Shown: piece by piece, positions 16,824 through 26,117 of the stretch
Layout of the letters: every line of letters starts with the position of its first letter
Numbering within the stretch: position 1 is the stretch's first letter
Origin: JANLVI01 sp031363915
GTDB lineage: Bacteria > Vulcanimicrobiota > Vulcanimicrobiia > Vulcanimicrobiales > Vulcanimicrobiaceae
Direction of reading: 5' to 3'
Assembly: GCA_031363915.1 (NCBI GenBank)
Contig: JANLVI010000007.1
Coordinates: 62,001 to 126,000 of the forward strand
Length of the DNA: 64,000 nt
The notes under the pieces: generated by a model
Seen by the model: the letters and a program-made list of their open reading frames with translations, nothing else
Told to the model about the DNA's origin: nothing
Databases searched by the model: none
Made by a program: the position numbers and the translations under genes

Positions 16824-19178
16824 ATGCTCGATGCTGCGGATCTAGCGACAGTGGTCTTCGCGGAACATCCGCGGCCGATGTGGGTTTACGACCCGCAGAC
16901 GCTTCGTTTTGTCACGGTCAACGAGGCCGCGATTCAAGCCTATGGCTATACCGCCGAAGAATTCGCGCGCATGACGATCGCCGATCTTTCGGCGACGCCC
17001 GATTCCCGCCCGACCGGTCCGTGGAAACATCGCATTGCCTCGGGCGACATTATCGACGTCGAGATCTCAAGCCGTACCGTGTTCGTCGACGGCCGCACGC
17101 TGCGCTTGGTCGAAGCGCGCGACATCACGCGCCGGATACGCAACGAACGCGAACTTCTCGAAAGCCAATCACGCGCGCAGATCGTCCTCGAGCAGATTCC
17201 CGCACTCATTTGGACGACCGATCTCAATTTCAAGTACACCTCGATCGCCGGCAACGTGCTCAGCGAGATCAACCCGGACTACGAACGCATGACGGTCGGG
17301 CGCGGGCTACTCGAGGTTTTCGGGAAGTCGTCCGGTCGCGAAGCGATGGTTTTAGCAGCGCACGAGCGTGCGCGGACCGGCGAGCGCGTCACCTTCGAGG
17401 GGCAGTGGTTCAAACGGTATTTCGACGCCGCCGTCGAGCCGCTGCGCGATCGCGACGGCTCGATCGTCGGCACGATCGGCATGGCGATCGATGTCACCTC
17501 GCGTCAGCGGGTCACGCGCGAACTCGAAGAACGACGCGATGAGTTGAACAAGGCCCAAGAGATCGCACACCTCGGCAGCTACAGCTGCGCGATCGATAAC
17601 GACGACGATACCTATTGGTCGCCGGAACTCTACCGCATTTTGGGCGTCCCATCGACCGACCGTAACGCTTCGCGTACCCTCTTCGGTTACGATCATCCCG
17701 AAGACGCCATCTTCGTGCGCGAAGCTTACGATCGCGCGATCGCCAACCTCAGTAACTTCGAGCTCGAGCATCGCATCATCCGGCGCGATGGCGAGATCAG
17801 GTTCGTGCGCGAAATGGGCGAGTTCGTCGTCGTCGATGGGAAACCGCTGCGCATCGTCGGCACGCTACTCGACATCACCGATCAAAAACTGGCGGAAGAA
17901 CGACTCGCACACCTCGCTCAATACGACGCGCTCACCGACCTTCCGAACCGTGCGCTCTTAAGCGACCGTCTGGTGCAAGCGCTCTCGCGCGCACACCGCC
18001 GTAACAAATTCGTCGCCGTGCTCTTTCTCGACGTCGACCGGTTCAAATCGATCAACGATTCGCTCGGGCATCTCATCGGCGACGAGTTGCTCATCCAACT
18101 CGCCGAACGCTTGGCCGATCTGATGCGCGAAGAAGACACGATCGCGCGCCCCGGCGGTGACGAATTCGTCGTGGTTCTCAACGAAATCGCCGGTGAGGAG
18201 ATGGCAAAGGAACTCGCGACGCGCATCCAACAGTCGCTCGCGCGACCGATGGAGCTGAGTAGCGGAACGCAGTTCGTCTCGTGCAGCATCGGTATCGCAC
18301 TCTATCCGGCCGACGGTCGCACGCCGGACGAACTCTTGCGCGCGGCCGATGCTGCGATGTACAAAGCCAAGCGCCGCGGTGGCGGCAACTACCAGTTCTA
18401 CACCTCGGCCTTGCACGAATCCGCCGTACGCGCACTCGCGCTCGAAAACGCATTGCGGACCGCCATCGACGTAGGCGACCTATGCGTTCACTACCAGCCG
18501 ATCTACCGGATCGACAACGCGCTCGCGCCCCGCAATTTGGAAGCTCTCGTACGCTGGAATCGCGACGGCCAAACGGTCAGCGCGGCAGAGTTCATCCCGC
18601 TCGCCGAAGAAACGGGTCTCATCGCGCTCATCGGTGAGTTCGTCTTCTCGACGGTCTGCAGGGATATCGTGCGATGGACGCGCGAGGGTCGCTGTTTCGA
18701 TCGCGTCGCCGTCAACCTGTCGGCACGCCAGCTGCACGATCGTGATTTCGGCGCGCGCATCGAGAGCGAACTGCAACGTCTGGATATCGATCCGCGGCGC
18801 CTGGAATTCGAACTGACCGAATCGACGTTGCTCGAAGGCGGCGCCAAGGTGCTCTTCAACGTCGACCGGTTGCAGTCGCTCGGCATCACGTTTGCGATCG
18901 ACGACTTCGGTACCGGCTACTCATCGCTTGCGTACTTGAAGTGGTTACCGATCGACAAGATCAAGACCGACCGATCGTTCGTTACCGACCTCACAAACGA
19001 CCACGCAAACCAGGCGATCGTCGAGGCGATCATTCAGGTCGGTCACAAGCTCGGCAAGACGATCGTTGCCGAGGGTATCGAGTCCGCGGTCGAACTTGCC
19101 GCGCTCGCGTCGCTGCGGTGCGACCACGCCCAAGGCTATTACCTGGGGCGGCCGGTCAGCGAGCCGTTCGGCGACTAA
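16824..19178 (+). CDS. PAS-GGDEF-EAL cyclic-di-GMP signalling protein
   Basis: The 784-residue cytoplasmic protein has three PAS domains (about residues 5-105, 115-230 and 245-355), a GGDEF domain with intact RPGGDEF (about 443), and an EAL domain with NLEALVRW (about 572), FELTESTLLEGG and DDFGTGYSS. Both cyclase and phosphodiesterase catalytic residues look intact, so it may switch activity in response to signals sensed by the PAS domains. No membrane segment or signal peptide is visible. The start ATG has an AGGGAAGAAG-type site upstream. Confidence 0.92.
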   Translation: MLDAADLATVVFAEHPRPMWVYDPQTLRFVTVNEAAIQAYGYTAEEFARMTIADLSATPDSRPTGPWKHRIASGDIIDVEISSRTVFVDGRTLRLVEARDITRRIRNERELLESQSRAQIVLEQIPALIWTTDLNFKYTSIAGNVLSEINPDYERMTVGRGLLEVFGKSSGREAMVLAAHERARTGERVTFEGQWFKRYFDAAVEPLRDRDGSIVGTIGMAIDVTSRQRVTRELEERRDELNKAQEIAHLGSYSCAIDNDDDTYWSPELYRILGVPSTDRNASRTLFGYDHPEDAIFVREAYDRAIANLSNFELEHRIIRRDGEIRFVREMGEFVVVDGKPLRIVGTLLDITDQKLAEERLAHLAQYDALTDLPNRALLSDRLVQALSRAHRRNKFVAVLFLDVDRFKSINDSLGHLIGDELLIQLAERLADLMREEDTIARPGGDEFVVVLNEIAGEEMAKELATRIQQSLARPMELSSGTQFVSCSIGIALYPADGRTPDELLRAADAAMYKAKRRGGGNYQFYTSALHESAVRALALENALRTAIDVGDLCVHYQPIYRIDNALAPRNLEALVRWNRDGQTVSAAEFIPLAEETGLIALIGEFVFSTVCRDIVRWTREGRCFDRVAVNLSARQLHDRDFGARIESELQRLDIDPRRLEFELTESTLLEGGAKVLFNVDRLQSLGITFAIDDFGTGYSSLAYLKWLPIDKIKTDRSFVTDLTNDHANQAIVEAIIQVGHKLGKTIVAEGIESAVELAALASLRCDHAQGYYLGRPVSEPFGD

Positions 19179-19333
19179 GCCTCCTTAGACGCGGTCGGCG
19201 CGATCGTCTCGTCGGCGGCGGGATCGTCCTCGCCGGGGTCGAGCACCGCGGTATGCGCGACTTCCTCGCGGTCGCCGGGCGTCGGGTAGCGCTCTTCAGT
19301 CAGGTCGTCTTGGTAGAGGTCCTTGCGTTCCAT
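19175..19333 (-). CDS. Small acidic protein (52 residues)
   Basis: An ATG-initiated frame encodes MERKDLYQDDLTEERYPTPG and continues as an acidic, proline-containing tail ending ASKEA. An AAGAGG ribosome site sits 5 nt before the ATG. The protein is soluble and likely disordered. The frame fills the gap between the PAS-GGDEF-EAL gene (4-nt convergent overlap) and the quinone oxidoreductase gene. Codon use is like the neighbours. I do not recognise a family. Confidence 0.55.
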   Translation of the reverse strand: MERKDLYQDDLTEERYPTPGDREEVAHTAVLDPGEDDPAADETIAPTASKEA

Positions 19334-19404
19334 ACCAGCCTCTTACCCCGCTCCGCATCGCGCAAAGCAGCAACTCAAGCGATTCGCGGTCGGTCCTCAC
19401 ATTC

Positions 19405-20370
19405 GTGAAAGCGATACGCGTCGAACGTACGGGCGGACCCGATGTTCTCCACCTGACCGACATCGAGAAGCCGGCTCCCAAAGCCGGTGAGGCGCTCATT
19501 AAGATCACCGCGATTGGTGTGAACTTCATCGATATCTACATCCGGACCGGGATGTATCCCGCACCGCTCCCGTACACCCCCGGCAGTGAAGCTGTCGGGG
19601 TGATCGAGGCGGTCGGCGACAACGAGTTTGGCCTTGCGATCGGCCACCGCGTTGCCTATATGGGCTCGGGCAGCGGCAGCTATGCGGAATACAACTGCGT
19701 CGCACTCGACAAACTCGTCCCCGTGCCCGAGGGCGTCGCCGACAACATCGCGTGCGCGGCGATGCTGCAGGGCGTCACCGCTCAGTACCTCTCGCACTCC
19801 ACCTATCCGATCGAACGCGGCGACACGGTCGTCGTGCACGCCGCCGCCGGCGGTGTCGGCAACTTGCTGGTTCAGTTCGCCAAGACGCGTGGCGCGACCG
19901 TCGTCGCAACGGCCTCGACGCCGGAGAAACGCTCGCTCGCGGTTGCCGCGGGCGCGGATGCCGCAACCGACTACGATGGCTTCGTCGAGAAAGTAAAAGA
20001 ACTCACCGGTGGTGAGGGCGCGGCGTGCGTCTACGATTCCGTCGGCAAAACGACTTTCGATCTGAGCATCAAAGCCCTGCGTCCGCGCGGATTCATGGTG
20101 CTCTACGGCGCGGCAAGCGGCGCGGTCCCGGCGATCGAACCGCAGATGCTCGCCAGTGCCGGTTCGATCTACCTGACACGTCCGACCGCCGTCCACTTCA
20201 CACGCACGCGCGCAGAACTACTTCAACGCACGCACGACGTCTTCGAGCACATCGAAAAGAAAACGCTCGACGTGCGTATCGGTGCGACCTATCCGCTCGC
20301 CGACGCCTCCCGCGCGCACACGGATCTCAACGCGCGCGCGACGACGGGCAAGCTGATCTTACTGCCCTAG
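19405..20370 (+). CDS. NADPH:quinone oxidoreductase (zinc-independent MDR)
   Basis: The 321-residue enzyme has the medium-chain dehydrogenase layout: an N-terminal GroES-like domain (VNFIDIYIRTGMYP, LPYTPGSEAVGVIEAVG) and a Rossmann domain with HAAAGGVGNLLVQFAK. Cysteines of the structural zinc loop are absent, as in quinone reductase 1 (QorA). It reduces quinones or enals with NADPH. The start is a GTG giving MKAIRVERTGGPDVL, the standard N-terminus. It is convergent with the M16 gene, overlapping by 4 nt. Confidence 0.93.
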   Translation: MKAIRVERTGGPDVLHLTDIEKPAPKAGEALIKITAIGVNFIDIYIRTGMYPAPLPYTPGSEAVGVIEAVGDNEFGLAIGHRVAYMGSGSGSYAEYNCVALDKLVPVPEGVADNIACAAMLQGVTAQYLSHSTYPIERGDTVVVHAAAGGVGNLLVQFAKTRGATVVATASTPEKRSLAVAAGADAATDYDGFVEKVKELTGGEGAACVYDSVGKTTFDLSIKALRPRGFMVLYGAASGAVPAIEPQMLASAGSIYLTRPTAVHFTRTRAELLQRTHDVFEHIEKKTLDVRIGATYPLADASRAHTDLNARATTGKLILLP

Positions 20371-21821
20371 GGCGCTTTGAGGTTCGCTGAGCCAATATCC
20401 AGCGCGGCGAATGGAATCACTTCGACATCGCCATACGCGGCGCGGATCCCCGGCGCGAATTTCGCTGCATCGCCGACGAGCACCACGAAAGGCTTCTCGG
20501 CGATGTACTTTTTCGAGAACGCGGCGATCGCTGCGGCATCGATTGCATTCACGTGCGGGATAAACGTACCGATATCGGCCAGCGGCACGCCGTTGAGCGC
20601 GAGGTCACCGAACGTACCGGCGATGCCGTCGATCGTCTCGATGCCTCGATAGAAATCACCGGTGACCGTTGCTTTGCGCGGCGCGAGTTCTTCGGGCGGA
20701 ACGGGCGTGTCGGCAAGGGACGCGAGCGTATCCAGCACGACCTTCGTGCCTTCGATGACTTTGGTGTGGTCGACGAGTGTTGCGGCGGTAAACACGCCGG
20801 AATCTTTGCGTGCGCCTAGACTCGCGCTCGCACCGTACGAGAGTCCGCGTTTGACGCGGACTTCTTGATTGAGGCGACCGGAGAATCCGGAGAGAACGGC
20901 CGTCGAGACGACGCCCGCATAGTAATTCGGATCGAGACGCGCAACCGAAGCGCGTCCCGCGACGATCGCCGTGCGGCCGGCATCGGGTTTGTCGATGATG
21001 ATGACGCGCGAACGCGCGGGGACCGGCGTCGAGACCGGCGCGGCGACGGGCGCAGTTGCGGGTTTCGTCCAGCCGCCGAGCACGCGCGTCACAAGCGCGA
21101 TCGCGGCATCCGGTGCGATGTCGCCGCCGATCACGAGCAGCGCGTTATCCGGACGATACGCGTTTGCGTGAAAGGCGGTGACGTCATCCCGCGTGAGCGC
21201 TTTGAGCGAGTTTGCCGTACCGCTCAGCGGGTGGGCATATGGCGATGCACCGTACGCGACGCGACTGGCGACGAGCCGTGCAAGGAAACTTGGCGAACTA
21301 TAGCCGAGCTGCAGATCGCTGATCGATTTCGTCCGCACGCGCTCGACTTCGGCTACGTCAAACGCCGGGTGCAGCACGACGTCGGCGAACAAATCGAAGG
21401 CGGCGGGAAACGTGGGCGTCGTCGCGCTCACGCTCACAAGCGATGCATCGTAACCCGCGCCCGCATTGAGGCGCGCGCCCAGTGCATCGATAGCTTGCGA
21501 GATCGCAAGCGCGCCGCGCGTTTTCGTGCCTGAGGTCAGGAGCGTCGAGGTCATGTTCGCAAGGCCGGCGTGCGCTTCGTCTTCGGACGAACCGCCGCTG
21601 CGCACGATGAGCTGCGCAGCGATGAGCGGCACGCTCTGCGCTTTGGGTTGCGACTTCACTTGGAACGCAATGACGCGCAGGCCGTTCGGCAGCGTCGCTT
21701 CTTGCGCGGTCGGAAGCACGGCGGTGCGCACGGGTCCGGGCAGCGGCGGGGTTTGCATCGGTTGGGCGCTGAGGGCCATCGGTAATCCTACGATCATGAG
21801 AAGGGCGGCGATCGACTTCAC
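20367..21821 (-). CDS. M16 family peptidase, non-catalytic partner
   Basis: This 484-residue exported protein (signal peptide at residues 1-20) has two M16 inverzincin-like domains but lacks the HxxEH zinc motif; the corresponding segment reads DEAHAGLANMTSTLLTSGTKT. It keeps the RGLSYGASASLG segment that supplies the Arg/Tyr pair in the second subunit of bacterial M16 heterodimers. It follows the catalytic M16 gene with a 4-nt overlap, so the two products probably form one heterodimeric protease in the periplasm. Confidence 0.9.
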   Translation of the reverse strand: MKSIAALLMIVGLPMALSAQPMQTPPLPGPVRTAVLPTAQEATLPNGLRVIAFQVKSQPKAQSVPLIAAQLIVRSGGSSEDEAHAGLANMTSTLLTSGTKTRGALAISQAIDALGARLNAGAGYDASLVSVSATTPTFPAAFDLFADVVLHPAFDVAEVERVRTKSISDLQLGYSSPSFLARLVASRVAYGASPYAHPLSGTANSLKALTRDDVTAFHANAYRPDNALLVIGGDIAPDAAIALVTRVLGGWTKPATAPVAAPVSTPVPARSRVIIIDKPDAGRTAIVAGRASVARLDPNYYAGVVSTAVLSGFSGRLNQEVRVKRGLSYGASASLGARKDSGVFTAATLVDHTKVIEGTKVVLDTLASLADTPVPPEELAPRKATVTGDFYRGIETIDGIAGTFGDLALNGVPLADIGTFIPHVNAIDAAAIAAFSKKYIAEKPFVVLVGDAAKFAPGIRAAYGDVEVIPFAALDIGSANLKAP

Positions 21822-23155
21822 TTCGGCAGATATTCGACCACGGTACGGTTGGTGGGGACGAAGTATTTCTTGGCGACGCGCGTGATGTCGGCGGGGGTGA
21901 CCGCTTGCAGTTTGGCAAGATCGGCATTCACAAGCGCCGGGTCGCCGCGATAGACGACGGTGCGCACGAGCGCAAGCGCGATGCCTTGATACGTCGCGCG
22001 CGAACGCACGAGCGAACTTGCAATCTGCGTTTTGGCTTTGTCGAGTTCGGCTGCATCGACCGGCGTCGTCTGCAACTGCGCGATCTCCGCATCGAGTGCG
22101 GCGTGCGCGTCACTAACGGCTTTGCCTTTATTGAGGATCGTGCGGAACGTGAAGAGCCCGGGCTGCTGACGCGCATCGAAACCCGCAGACGCACCCGAGG
22201 CGAGCTGCTGATCGTACACGAGCGCGCGATAGAGCCGCGAACTCTTACCCGCGCCGAGGATCGTCTCGATCACATCGAGCGCTTCGGCATCGGCGGCACT
22301 CGCCGCCGGCACGTGATAGGCATATTCGAGGGCGGGCAGCGGCACGTTGTTGCCGTTGTAGGTGAAGCGCCGCTCTTCGGTTTGCTTCGGTTCCACCACG
22401 CTCACGCGCGGCACCGCGCCGGCGGGCCTAGCGATCGGGCCGAAATATTTGTCGATCCACGCATTCGCCTGCGCCGGATCGAAATCGCCGACCACGACGA
22501 GCACGGCGTTATCGGGCCGGTAGTACGTCTTATGGAAGGCGACGACATCATCGAGCGTCGCGGCGTGCAAGTTGTCGGGATCGCCGATCACGCCGCGCCG
22601 ATACGGATGCGTGGTGTACGCTTCGCGATCGACGAGTTCGCCGAGCATGCCGTACGGTTCGGCGAGCACGCTCTGGCCGTACTCACCGATCACGACCTCG
22701 CGTTCGGTCAGGAAGTTTGCCTGCGTCACGTCGAGCGAGGCCAGCCGGTCGGCTTCGGCCCACAGCAGCGTCTCGAGATAATTCGCCGGCACCACCTCGT
22801 AGTAGTTGGTGATGTCCTCAGCGGTGAAGGCGTTGTTGTAGCCGCCTACGTCTTCCGTCAGCCGGTCCATCGTCTCGGACTTGGTGTTGGCCGTGCCTTT
22901 GAACATCAGGTGTTCGAAGAGATGAGCGAAGCCCGAGCGGCCCGGCGGATCGTCTTTACCGCCGACGCGGTAGCCGACGTTGATCGCGACCGACGGCACG
23001 CGATGATCCTCGACGAGGAGCACGCGTAGGCCGTTGGGGAGCGTTCGGTCTGTGAAACTAAGGGGGGCGAGAACGATCGCCGCCGCGGTTGGTAGGGTTG
23101 TCAGCGACATCCATCCGATTCCGAGAATGAGGGCGAAGAGCCGAGAAAGGCGCAC
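21818..23155 (-). CDS. M16 family zinc peptidase, catalytic subunit
   Basis: The product (445 residues) starts at a GTG and has a signal peptide, then the active M16 motif HLFEH in SGFAHLFEHLMFKGT with the downstream glutamate in TAEDITNYYEVV. It matches the catalytic chain of M16 pairs. The C-terminal domain lacks the RxxSY segment, which is supplied by the partner encoded next. The gene is divergent from imuA, and its start lies 46 nt from the imuA promoter. Confidence 0.92.
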   Translation of the reverse strand: MRLSRLFALILGIGWMSLTTLPTAAAIVLAPLSFTDRTLPNGLRVLLVEDHRVPSVAINVGYRVGGKDDPPGRSGFAHLFEHLMFKGTANTKSETMDRLTEDVGGYNNAFTAEDITNYYEVVPANYLETLLWAEADRLASLDVTQANFLTEREVVIGEYGQSVLAEPYGMLGELVDREAYTTHPYRRGVIGDPDNLHAATLDDVVAFHKTYYRPDNAVLVVVGDFDPAQANAWIDKYFGPIARPAGAVPRVSVVEPKQTEERRFTYNGNNVPLPALEYAYHVPAASAADAEALDVIETILGAGKSSRLYRALVYDQQLASGASAGFDARQQPGLFTFRTILNKGKAVSDAHAALDAEIAQLQTTPVDAAELDKAKTQIASSLVRSRATYQGIALALVRTVVYRGDPALVNADLAKLQAVTPADITRVAKKYFVPTNRTVVEYLPK

Positions 23156-23200
23156 CGGCCGACGATTCCCCCGGCGCCTCCGGTGTCCTCGGTCGACCGG

Positions 23201-23229
23201 TTGACATCGAACATACGTTCGATTATGGT
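23201..23229 (+). promoter_or_regulatory. SOS promoter of imuA with LexA box
   Basis: A perfect -35 TTGACA (23201-23206) and -10 TATGGT (23224-23229) are 17 nt apart. The spacer begins with TCGAACATACGTTCGA (23207-23222), a palindrome matching the Gram-positive-type LexA consensus CGAAC-N4-GTTCG. LexA bound here would block both elements. The ATG of imuA is 10 nt after the -10, so the transcript should have almost no leader. Confidence 0.92.
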
Positions 23230-23238
23230 AGGTGTCCC

Positions 23239-24012
23239 ATGGCTGTGAATGCGGCGTTTGCCGCCCTCCGCGAAGCCTTCGACGCCCGTCATCGCGAGAC
23301 GAGTGCAGCGGCCTTTGTCTTGGGCGAAGACGCCATCGTGCAAACGGGTTTCGCGGACTTGGACCGGGTGCTAGGCGGCGGATTCCCGCGGGGGGTCATC
23401 TCTACGCTGGAGGGCTCGCCGAGCGGTGGTCGCACCGCGATCGCCGCTCGACTGCTGGCGACCGCGACTACCCGGAGCCTGGGGGCCGTCATCGGCGATG
23501 AACTCTATCCGCCCTCGCTTGCGGCCGCCGGCGTGAACCTCGAGCGCCTCATGATCGTGCCGGTAAGCGAGCCGATCCAGATCGCCCGAGCCGCCGACAT
23601 CGTGGTGCGTTCGGGCGCGTTCACGGTAGTCATCATTCCGACGCTCCCCAGCGGCCGCGGCACGGGAGCCGCCACCTGGACGCGCCTCGCGAGCCTCGCG
23701 CATCGCAGCAACACGCTGCTCGTGGCGCTTGGGGTGGAGGCCTCAAGCGAACTGCGCTACTTCGCCTCGGTGCGGCTGGAGTTGGCGATCGAGCGCGTGC
23801 GCTGGAACGGCCCGTCAGGTCCGTATGGGGAGCTTGCCGGCTACGATGTGCGGGCGCTCGTCAAAAAACACAAACGCGCCGCCCCCGGTGCAAACGCGCT
23901 CATCTCGTGCACGACGTTCGAGGATCGCCCGCTCTTCACCGAAACGCGCGAACGCACGCTCGCTGGGGAGGAGCAACCGCACTACGCGCGCCCGCGTATT
24001 CGCTCGGCGTAG
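23239..24012 (+). CDS. imuA: ImuA-like RecA-fold protein of the SOS mutasome
   Basis: The 257-residue protein has a RecA-like core: TGFADLDRVLGGGFPRGVISTLEGSPSGGRTAIAAR, a P-loop-like segment in which the usual Lys is Arg (GSPSGGRT), and a strand TVVIIPTL at the Walker B position. ImuA/SulA-like proteins act with ImuB and DnaE2 in damage-induced mutagenesis. The LexA-box promoter directly upstream and the matching promoters of imuB and dnaE2 support this. Unlike usual cassettes, imuB is not adjacent (2.7 kb away). Family assignment comes from fold and regulation and is good but not certain. Confidence 0.78.
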   Translation: MAVNAAFAALREAFDARHRETSAAAFVLGEDAIVQTGFADLDRVLGGGFPRGVISTLEGSPSGGRTAIAARLLATATTRSLGAVIGDELYPPSLAAAGVNLERLMIVPVSEPIQIARAADIVVRSGAFTVVIIPTLPSGRGTGAATWTRLASLAHRSNTLLVALGVEASSELRYFASVRLELAIERVRWNGPSGPYGELAGYDVRALVKKHKRAAPGANALISCTTFEDRPLFTETRERTLAGEEQPHYARPRIRSA

Positions 24013-24314
24013 CTTGGCGCAGCGAGAATCTCCTCGAGCGTTGCACGGCGGTCGACGACGACGGTCGATGCCGGTCGACCGACCAAAGCACGCGCGACCG
24101 TCACCGCACGCTTAGGGCACACGTCCAGACAATCGCACGACACGATGCGAACGTCTTTTCGTCCGTCTTTCTTGAGTGCGGCCTTCAAGTCACGACGCAA
24201 TCGCTTGCCGCCATCGCACGATTCACAAATGAAGAGCAGGTCGCGGGTTTTCACGGTTTGCACGGGCACCTCGTATCTGTACCATCGCATCAGCATCCGC
24301 AAACGAAAACGCAC
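23982..24314 (-). CDS. DUF1636-like small metal-binding protein
   Basis: The protein has five cysteines arranged as LLFICESCDGG and VSCDCLDVCPKRA, followed by a strand near the C-terminus. The order resembles DUF1636 and thioredoxin-like [2Fe-2S] ferredoxin proteins. GTG at 24314 is the longest start; ATG at 24296 or 24290 gives a more compact N-terminus. It overlaps the end of imuA by 31 nt (convergent). Function unknown, probably binding iron-sulfur or another metal. Confidence 0.65.
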   Translation of the reverse strand: MRFRLRMLMRWYRYEVPVQTVKTRDLLFICESCDGGKRLRRDLKAALKKDGRKDVRIVSCDCLDVCPKRAVTVARALVGRPASTVVVDRRATLEEILAAPSYAERIRGRA

Positions 24315-24355
24315 CGTCCCGAAGGGCGGCGCGTTTGATTATGATTGCTGAGGTT

Positions 24356-24673
24356 TTAGACGCCGGGTTGGTCGGCGCGATTGTGCTTGGTGAAGTAGAC
24401 GCCGTTCGAGTTGCGGTTGAGTTCGCGGTTGAGCTTTGCGCGTTCCGCCGATGAGAGATTTTTGTTGTCGATGGCGCTATCGCGCTGACGGCGGATGCTG
24501 TTGAGGCGGCGTTCGTCGACGTTGTACTCGTGGCGCGTGAGCTGACCGGACTGCACGCCTTGATTGATGCGGTCTTGCTGGTTCTCGATGCGGTTGTGGA
24601 GTTGGCCGGCATTTGCCGCGAGCGGCAGCGCGATGACGGCGGCGACGAGGGCGGTTGAAAGAATTTTGATCAT
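24356..24673 (-). CDS. Hypothetical exported protein, glutamine/arginine-rich
   Basis: The 105-residue protein has a clear Sec signal (MIKILSTALVAAVIALPLAANA) and a polar, helical mature part rich in Gln, Arg and Asn (NRIENQQDRINQGVQSG). The ATG at 24673 has GGAG 8 nt upstream; an earlier start at 24706 adds eleven residues without a ribosome site. The mature part resembles short periplasmic helical repeat proteins, with no named family. The 225 nt upstream to the next gene hold no clear gene. Confidence 0.6.
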   Translation of the reverse strand: MIKILSTALVAAVIALPLAANAGQLHNRIENQQDRINQGVQSGQLTRHEYNVDERRLNSIRRQRDSAIDNKNLSSAERAKLNRELNRNSNGVYFTKHNRADQPGV

Positions 24674-24898
24674 TGCAGAAACTCCAAGGGTGGTTGCCCA
24701 GTACATGGGATCGAGTGAGTTAATGACCCGGCAACGACACGTCTACCCCGCGCATCACCACTGTCGTCGCTGTCTCACCCAAGTCTAAGCGCGCTCTTGC
24801 CGCCCGCTCATTTTCCCATGTCCCACCGCAACCACCGGAAAGGACGACCATGAAAATCGTAACCCCCCGCCCAGAACCGATCCGCGAGAATCGCGTGC

Positions 24899-26092
24899 TT
24901 ACAAACCGACCCGTAGCGAACGTGCCCTTTGGGGGCTGGGGTCCGCGTCTGGGGTAGCGGCGAAGCGTGCGAGCACCAGTGCCGCGCACGCGATAAAGCC
25001 GAACGCCGTCGCACAGACTCCGGTCCAGTTCCACCACTGCCAGGCGACGGCACCCACAAACGACCCGACCGCACCACCCGAAAACGTCACGAACATATAC
25101 GTCGTGTTGAGTCGACTCCGAGCCGAATCGTCGAGCGCGAAAATGCGCGACTGATTCGAAATCTGATTCGACTGCATCCCGATCGCAAAAACGATCGCGC
25201 CGATGATGAAGAACGCGACGACGTTCGCGCCGCTCCAGTAGATCGTCCAGGCGATCCCGAGCATGACCAGTGCGAACGCACCCGTGACCACATTTCCATA
25301 CTTATCCGCAAACGTGCCGACGTTGACCGCAACGAACGCACCGATCATTGCCGTAAGCCCGAGCGATCCGACGAACGCCGGCCCTAGGCCCATCGATGCC
25401 AGATGGAAGGGCACTGTCGTCCAAAACGCACTGAACGTCGCAAACGCGCAGAAGCCGAGCGCGCACGACACGCGCAGAGCACGATGTTCGCGCAAGAGCG
25501 GCGCAAGCGATGCGAGTAATTGTCCGTAGCTGAGTTTGTTGTGTCCGCGGTGCACGGGCAGCGCGCGCCACATCGCAAATGCGGCGATCGCACTTGCGCC
25601 GCTGCCGAACCAAAACACCGTGCGCCACCCGAAGTGTGCGCCGATGAAGCCGCCCGCGACGCGCGCGAAGATGATCCCCATAATCACGCCCGTCTGTACT
25701 TGCGCGATCACGCGTCCGCGGTTGTCGTCGTTTGCGAGATCCGCCGCAAACGGGATGAGGATTTGTGCCGTAATCGAGGTGATGCCGGCGATAAATCCCG
25801 CGATTGCGAGCACGAAGAGATTCGGTGCGAGCGCACAGCCCACCAGCGCCGCCACGGAAACCGACGCAAGGCCGACGCACAGATTGCGGCGCTCGGCGAT
25901 ATCGCCGAACGGTACGAAAAACAAAATCCCCAGCGCATAGCCCACTTGAATGGCGACCGCGACGAGGCCGACGTCTTTGGGTGATGCACCGAAGGTGTGC
26001 GCGATTTCGGCGAGGACCGGTTGCGCGTAGTAGATGTTCGCAACCGCGACCCCGGATGCAATCGCCTTGACGAGGACGGTTTGTGGGGTCAT
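24899..26092 (-). CDS. Major facilitator superfamily transporter
   Basis: The 397-residue protein has twelve predicted membrane segments, starts IASGVAVANIYYAQPVLAEI and has the loop FVPFGDIAERRNL after segment 2 (MFS motif A variant GDxxxRR) and GFIAGITSITAQILIPFAADL. It most resembles drug/H+ antiporter-1 (DHA1) type efflux carriers. It lies 25 nt from a GNAT gene, in the same direction. The substrate cannot be deduced. Confidence 0.88.
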   Translation of the reverse strand: MTPQTVLVKAIASGVAVANIYYAQPVLAEIAHTFGASPKDVGLVAVAIQVGYALGILFFVPFGDIAERRNLCVGLASVSVAALVGCALAPNLFVLAIAGFIAGITSITAQILIPFAADLANDDNRGRVIAQVQTGVIMGIIFARVAGGFIGAHFGWRTVFWFGSGASAIAAFAMWRALPVHRGHNKLSYGQLLASLAPLLREHRALRVSCALGFCAFATFSAFWTTVPFHLASMGLGPAFVGSLGLTAMIGAFVAVNVGTFADKYGNVVTGAFALVMLGIAWTIYWSGANVVAFFIIGAIVFAIGMQSNQISNQSRIFALDDSARSRLNTTYMFVTFSGGAVGSFVGAVAWQWWNWTGVCATAFGFIACAALVLARFAATPDADPSPQRARSLRVGL

Positions 26093-26117
26093 TCGCCTCG
26101 GTTTTTAAACGCGCGCT

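Noticed and set aside
19422..19435. CGAACGTACGGGCG, another half-box
   Set aside because: The second half is broken and it lies inside the quinone oxidoreductase coding sequence.
24720..24850. Short minus-strand frame MVVLSGGCGG... after the MFS gene
   Set aside because: No ribosome site, poor composition and no recognisable feature; the 225-nt gap is better left empty.
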